DNA from: Burkholderiales bacterium
GTDB lineage: Bacteria > Pseudomonadota > Gammaproteobacteria > Burkholderiales > Usitatibacteraceae
NCBI GenBank assembly: GCA_017880705.1
Contig: JADGRS010000050.1
Location: 1 to 12,123, forward strand
Direction of reading: 5' to 3'
DNA: 12,123 nucleotides
This document shows positions 8,857 through 12,123 of this stretch, one piece after another. The notes under the pieces are model-generated. The model ran no database searches, was not told the origin of the DNA, and saw only the letters and a program-made list of their open reading frames with translations. Made by a program: the position numbers and the translations under genes. Every line of letters begins with the position of its first letter. The stretch's first letter is position 1.

Positions 8857-9555
8857 ATGCCAAAAGTCTTCGCATTGGTGCTCGCCGCCGGACAGGGCAC
8901 ACGCATCGGGGATGCCCTTCCGAAGCAATACCTCCCCATCGCCGGCAAGCCGATGATGTTCCATTCGATCGAGGCGCTGGCCGCGGTGTCGCGCATCGAG
9001 CGGCTCTTCGTCGTGCTGTCGCCCCTCGACCGGCACTGGGGCGAGCACGACTGGAGCGCGCTGCCCGAGAAGATCGAGGCCGCCTTCTGCGGCGGCTCCC
9101 ATCGCGCGGAGAGCGTCCTCAACACGTTGAAGTTCCTCGAGGCGCGCATCGCGAGGGACGACTGGGTGCTGGTCCACGACGCGGCGCGCCCGTGCATCGT
9201 GACCGAGCTCGTCGAGCAGTTCCTGGACGAGCTCGGCGACGATCAGGTGGGCGGGCTCCTCGCGATGCCCCTCGCGGACACGCTCAAGCGCGGCGGGGAG
9301 CAGCAACGCGTCGAAGCCACGATCCCGCGCACGGGCCTGTGGCGGGCGCAGACCCCGCAGATGTTCCGCTACGAGCTGCTGCGCCGCGGCCTCGAGAAGA
9401 ATCCCGCGGCGACGGACGAAGCCGACGCGGTCGAATCCCTCGGGCAGGCCCCGCGGCTCGTCGAGGGAGAGACGAGCAACATGAAGGTCACGTTCGCCGA
9501 GGACATCCAGATCGCGGAGCTCATCCTCGAGCATCGCGACCGGATCACGCTCTGA
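8857..9555 (+). CDS. ispD: 2-C-methyl-D-erythritol 4-phosphate cytidylyltransferase
   Basis: IspD transfers CMP from CTP to 2-C-methyl-D-erythritol 4-phosphate, the third step of the MEP isoprenoid pathway, in the cytoplasm. The 232-residue product has the family length. It shows the CTP-binding loop [10 protein letters not shown] (9-18) with Arg16, then PKQYL with Lys23. VHDAARP (107-112 region), [13 protein letters not shown] (158-170), TDEADAVE (186-193) and [10 protein letters not shown] (203-212) follow, all family hallmarks. The ATG at 8857 gives the standard short N-terminus; upstream in-frame starts would overlap mltF and add non-homologous residues. No ribosome site stands at normal spacing; the GGAGG at 8833-8837 is too far and abuts the -10 box. 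It ends two bases before ispF, with which it forms the classic pair. A fused IspDF is not present here. Confidence 0.96.
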   Translation: MPKVFALVLAAGQGTRIGDALPKQYLPIAGKPMMFHSIEALAAVSRIERLFVVLSPLDRHWGEHDWSALPEKIEAAFCGGSHRAESVLNTLKFLEARIARDDWVLVHDAARPCIVTELVEQFLDELGDDQVGGLLAMPLADTLKRGGEQQRVEATIPRTGLWRAQTPQMFRYELLRRGLEKNPAATDEADAVESLGQAPRLVEGETSNMKVTFAEDIQIAELILEHRDRITL

Positions 9556-9557
9556 GC

Positions 9558-10025
9558 ATGCGCATCGGCCAGGGATTCGACGTTCATCGGCTGGTCGCGG
9601 GGCGCAAGCTCGTGATCGGCGGCGTGGAGATCGCCCACGACAAGGGCCTCCTCGGTCACAGCGACGCCGACGTGCTGCTGCACGCGATCTGCGACGCGTT
9701 GCTCGGCGCCGCGGCGCTGGGCGACATCGGCAGGCACTTTCCCGACAGCGACGCGAAGTACCGCGGCATCGACAGCCGCGAGCTCCTGCGCCACGTCGCG
9801 CTTCTCCTCAGGGAGCGGGGCGTGCGCATCGTGAACGTCGACGCGACGATCATCGCCGAGGCGCCGCGCATGGCGCCGCACATTCCCGCCATGGCCGCGC
9901 ACATCGCGGCCGATCTCGCGATCGCGCTGCATTGCGTCAACGTGAAGGCGACGACGACGGAGAAGCTCGGATTCGCGGGGCGGGGCGAGGGCATCGCGGC
10001 GCAGGCGATCTGCCTCATCGAGTGA
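9558..10025 (+). CDS. ispF: 2-C-methyl-D-erythritol 2,4-cyclodiphosphate synthase
   Basis: IspF cyclises CDP-methylerythritol 2-phosphate to methylerythritol 2,4-cyclodiphosphate with release of CMP, the fifth MEP step. It works as a homotrimer with a divalent metal at each interface. The 155-residue product is full length. Metal ligands are visible as Asp8 and His10 (GQGFDVHR) and His42 ([16 protein letters not shown]). The IspF signatures [13 protein letters not shown] and [13 protein letters not shown] are present, as is the C-terminal [22 protein letters not shown]. The ATG at 9558 is two bases after the ispD stop. The TGA overlaps a GTG start (GTGA) of the following small gene, so the run ispD-ispF and the two unknown genes is probably one transcript. 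Confidence 0.97.
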   Translation: MRIGQGFDVHRLVAGRKLVIGGVEIAHDKGLLGHSDADVLLHAICDALLGAAALGDIGRHFPDSDAKYRGIDSRELLRHVALLLRERGVRIVNVDATIIAEAPRMAPHIPAMAAHIAADLAIALHCVNVKATTTEKLGFAGRGEGIAAQAICLIE

Positions 10026-10447
10026 GCCCCCGCCGCGCGCTCATCATCGTGGCCCTGGTGGCCCTCGTGGCGACGGGCATCGAGCCGCGCCTGCTGCAGA
10101 TGCCCTTCATCGACCGCGACGCCAACGCGCGCGCGCTCGCGCTCTTTCCCGATCGGCAAATGCCGCAGTATCCGCGCTTCCTCGCCGCCGTCCGGGAACG
10201 CACCCAGCCCGGCGACAAGATCGCGCTCCTCGTGCCCACCATGGAGTGGTACGGGGGTTACTCCCAGGCGTACTTCCGCGCGAGCTACTTCCTGACGGGG
10301 CGCGAGGTGTTGCCGCTGGTCGATCCGCAGAATGCGCCGACGGACAACTTCGCCGCCGCGCGCTACGTCGCCGCGTTCGGCGTGACGCTCGCGACACCGG
10401 CCGACGTCGTCTGGCAGGGCGACGGGGGAACGCTGTACCGGCGATGA
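10022..10447 (+). CDS. Small membrane-anchored protein of unknown function, paired with the GT-C-like gene
   Basis: I do not recognise this 141-residue protein as a named family. A GTG start overlapping the ispF stop (GTGA) gives a positively charged N-terminus (SPRRA) and one hydrophobic helix at about 6-20. After it comes a soluble, probably periplasmic, domain. That domain has [10 protein letters not shown] (63-72), then [26 protein letters not shown] (75-100; mixed aromatic), RYVAAFGV and a short end [13 protein letters not shown]. The stretch of an aromatic-rich YFRASYFL followed by a strand resembles the extra-membrane tail found on some polytopic glycosyltransferases, so it may be a separated domain of the next protein. 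It overlaps that gene by ATGA, indicating tight coupling. Nothing in it points to isoprenoid synthesis, despite the ispF junction. Coding status rests on the overlaps and the ordered N-terminal helix. Confidence 0.72.
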   Translation: MSPRRALIIVALVALVATGIEPRLLQMPFIDRDANARALALFPDRQMPQYPRFLAAVRERTQPGDKIALLVPTMEWYGGYSQAYFRASYFLTGREVLPLVDPQNAPTDNFAAARYVAAFGVTLATPADVVWQGDGGTLYRR

Positions 10448-11766
10448 CAGCCACGCTCGCCGCGATCCTCGGCCTCACGATCCTCGGCGTCCCCATCACG
10501 CTCGCCGTCGATCGCCGCGCCCATGGCGCGCTCTTGGCGGGACTGTCGTTTCTCTATGGCAGCGGCGCGATCTTTCTCGTGCTGCTGGCGCTCTCGGCCG
10601 CGGGGGTCCGCTGGACGCTTGCGGTCGTCGCGGCCGCGGCGCTCGCGGTGTTCGCGATCGCCGCGTTCGTGGCGATGCGGCAACCGGCGACCGGCAAGCG
10701 GCACGCCGGCGCGCGCCCGCATGTCATCGACCTCCTCACGCTCGGCACGCTCGCCTGCTATTCGCTCTATGCCACGCTCGCGCCGCTCTGGGAATGGGAC
10801 TTCTGGGCGATCTGGGGGCTCAAGGCGAGGGCCTTCCTCGAGATCGGCGGCATCGACTGGAGGTTTCTCGAGAGCCGCTGGAACATCTTCGCCCACCCCG
10901 ACTATCCGTTGCTGGTGCCGCTGAATTTCGATTTCGTGTCGCTCGTCGCGGGAGGCTGGAGCGACCGCTGGATGGGTCCGCTCTTCGTGGCGTGGGGCGC
11001 CGCGCTGCTGCTCGTCGCGCGCGCGCTCGCCGCGCGGGAGACGACGCCGCTCTTCGCCGCGCTCCTGACATTCGCGTTGGCGGCGATGAGCCTCAGCCTC
11101 GACCTCGGGCTCGCGGAAGGAGCGCTCATCGCCTTCGGAGGCGCCGGGGTGCTCCTGGTGCGCGAGGCGCTTCGCGAAGACGATGCCGCCACGTGGCGCC
11201 ACGCGGCGCTCATGCTGGGCTTCGCGGCCAACTGCAAGAACGAAGGCATGGCCTTGATCGTCGCGGTGACGATCGCGTTGCTCGCCGTGTCGTGGTCTCG
11301 CGAGCGCGCCGCGGCGCGATTGCCCCGGCTATGGCCCGCGTATGCGCTCGCCGCGCCGTGGCTCGCCCTTCGCGTCGCGCACGCGCTTCCCACCGACATC
11401 GTCGGCGGCTCCGTGATCTCGCGCCTCATGGAGCGGCTCGCATCCGCTCCCGAGATCTTCGCGTTCCTGGCCGAGCGCCTTCACCGGCCTTGGTTCTGGG
11501 TGGCCCTCTTCGCGGGGCTCCTCCTCGCGCCCGCCGCCGCGAGACGGCGCGAGCGCTTTGTCCTGGCCGTCACCGCGCTTCAGATCGTCGTCTTCACGAG
11601 CGCGTACTTCGTGACCCCGTACGACGTGAAGTGGCACGTGGTCACCTCGTGGGCGCGTCTCACGGGGCAGGTCGCCGTGCCGATCGCGTTCTCGGTCTTC
11701 ATGATGCTCGCGGAAGCGTTGCGCGGTGAAGATGCGCCGTCCTTACTGCCCGCCGAGCGAACCTGA
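10444..11766 (+). CDS. Polytopic membrane protein, probable GT-C fold glycosyltransferase
   Basis: This 440-residue protein has roughly ten hydrophobic segments (for example 4-20, 30-54, 58-78, 96-114, 178-196, 202-220, 225-240, 268-284, 350-366, 375-390, 407-424). In the first large loop it has LWEWDFWAIWGLKAR (115-129), with an acidic residue (Asp119) where GT-C transferases carry the catalytic acid. HPDYPLLVPLNFDF (151-164), a cytoplasmic-loop motif NCKNEG (263-268) and a late YDVKWHVVTSWARL (393-406) follow. This architecture suits a lipid-phosphate-sugar-dependent transferase of the PMT/ArnT/GT39-like group, which would use polyprenyl-phosphate sugars. That is a loose link to the isoprenoid genes upstream. 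It overlaps the small anchored protein by ATGA. Acceptor and donor are unknown. An O-antigen ligase or plain transporter is less likely given the WDFW and YPLL motifs, but cannot be excluded. Confidence 0.75.
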   Translation: MTATLAAILGLTILGVPITLAVDRRAHGALLAGLSFLYGSGAIFLVLLALSAAGVRWTLAVVAAAALAVFAIAAFVAMRQPATGKRHAGARPHVIDLLTLGTLACYSLYATLAPLWEWDFWAIWGLKARAFLEIGGIDWRFLESRWNIFAHPDYPLLVPLNFDFVSLVAGGWSDRWMGPLFVAWGAALLLVARALAARETTPLFAALLTFALAAMSLSLDLGLAEGALIAFGGAGVLLVREALREDDAATWRHAALMLGFAANCKNEGMALIVAVTIALLAVSWSRERAAARLPRLWPAYALAAPWLALRVAHALPTDIVGGSVISRLMERLASAPEIFAFLAERLHRPWFWVALFAGLLLAPAAARRRERFVLAVTALQIVVFTSAYFVTPYDVKWHVVTSWARLTGQVAVPIAFSVFMMLAEALRGEDAPSLLPAERT

Positions 11767-11768
11767 TC

Positions 11769-11929
11769 GCCTCATCGAAGTGGGGGTGAAGCTCGACCCG
11801 GGGGACCTCGACCTTTCAATCGGGAGGGAGCTCGCTACTTACGATAGCGCTCGAATTTCCTTGAGTTCTTCTCCTGTGCGATGAGCGGGGCACCCCCTCT
11901 CGAGCTTCACCCCAACACTTCAATGAGGC
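11769..11929. repeat. 161-bp imperfect inverted repeat after the GT-C-like gene
   Basis: The left arm 11769-11796 (28 nt) and right arm 11900-11929 (30 nt) are reverse complements except for one mismatch and a 2-base bulge. A G-rich extension continues inward imperfectly (GGGGGACC near 11800 against its partner near 11890). A second nested stem lies in the middle (11828-11837 with 11845-11852, loop 11838-11844). The arms start two bases after the GT-C gene's stop. It could act as a transcript-end hairpin, be a decayed miniature element, or be a recombination-site-like structure; no transposase and no clear target duplication is visible. There is no T-run to make it a standard terminator. Confidence 0.85.
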
Positions 11930-12123
11930 TCTGAAGAGTTAGGCCGTGCCTGTTCAGTCCGCCATCCCTAATTTATCTTGTTCCGCTTTGATGCTCCTCG
12001 CATCGCCGCCCGATAGATCACTGACAGCCCCCTGGCGCGGGCTGCAAATCCAAACGCGTCTCGCATCGCCGTTCTTCTGGGCGATTCACATTCAAATCCT
12101 GGGGATGGTCGGAATGTGCGCGC
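11930..12123. other. Gene-poor right end, lower GC, no supported gene
   Basis: Composition changes here: an AT-rich run (TAATTTATCTTGTT, 11969-11982) appears that is unlike the coding region. A plus frame is open from a GTG at 11946 to the window edge (59 codons), and a minus frame is open from the edge back to a TAG at 11968-11970. Neither has a ribosome site or a recognisable motif, so I call neither a gene. A 12-base direct repeat, CTCGCATCGCCG, occurs at 11997-12008 and 12060-12071. The stretch may be intergenic or the edge of an acquired segment. Confidence 0.5.

Noticed and set aside
11900..11945. Rho-independent terminator for the GT-C-like gene
   Set aside because: A strong hairpin is present, but it is long, interrupted by about 100 bases, and not followed by a T-run.
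12080..12105. tRNA T-loop-like TTCAAATCC near the right edge
   Set aside because: The flanking bases do not pair into a T-stem and no acceptor or anticodon arm is found.
11946..12123. Open plus-strand frame from GTG to the window edge
   Set aside because: No ribosome site, no recognisable motif, and the region's composition is unlike the neighbouring genes; too short to judge.

Overview
The window is a high-GC, mostly chromosomal housekeeping stretch from a Gram-negative proteobacterium, most likely a betaproteobacterium. The reasons are the order ftsK-lolA-rarA-...-serS, which I know from many betaproteobacterial genomes, periplasmic/outer-membrane genes (lolA, a lipoprotein lytic transglycosylase), and the non-mevalonate isoprenoid genes ispD-ispF. 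Genus cannot be read from the sequence. Coding density is very high. Many junctions are 1-2 nt gaps or ATGA/GTGA overlaps, so most plus-strand genes are probably co-transcribed and translationally coupled.

Layout. (1) 1-2072: the 3' part of the DNA translocase ftsK, then lolA starting from a TTG one base after the ftsK stop. (2) 2073-2255: an imperfect inverted repeat made of CGCAGATGAA-type units fills the lolA-rarA gap. (3) 2279-5493: rarA is followed two bases later by nthA and then nthB, a nitrile hydratase alpha/beta pair, and then by an exported peroxiredoxin. These three genes sit where serS would be expected to follow rarA. No nitrile hydratase activator or amidase is present in the window. 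(4) 5519-7443: serS, then a histidine-phosphatase (phosphoglycerate-mutase-like) gene. The serS stop and the next gene's start lie inside a short REP-like hairpin. (5) 7407-8816, minus strand: an MltF-type lytic transglycosylase lipoprotein, convergent with and overlapping the phosphatase gene by 37 nt, and divergent from ispD across 40 nt holding overlapping -10 elements. (6) 8857-11766: ispD, ispF, a small membrane-anchored unknown protein and a polytopic GT-C-like membrane protein, in a tight run. (7) 11767-12123: a gene-poor, visibly less GC-rich end with a 161-bp imperfect inverted repeat and no convincing gene.

The genes serve cell division and chromosome segregation (FtsK), lipoprotein sorting (LolA), replication-fork maintenance (RarA), serine-tRNA charging (SerS), peptidoglycan turnover (MltF-like) and isoprenoid precursor synthesis (IspD, IspF). 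The accessory content is the nitrile hydratase-peroxiredoxin group and the GT-C-like pair. I see no RNA gene, CRISPR array, transposase or phage gene, and no clear rho-independent terminator with a U-tract. The strongest points for follow-up are the nitrile hydratase insertion with its unusual metal-site flank, the repeat that forms the serS/phosphatase junction, the -10 boxes placed to give near-leaderless transcripts, and the inverted repeat at the right end.
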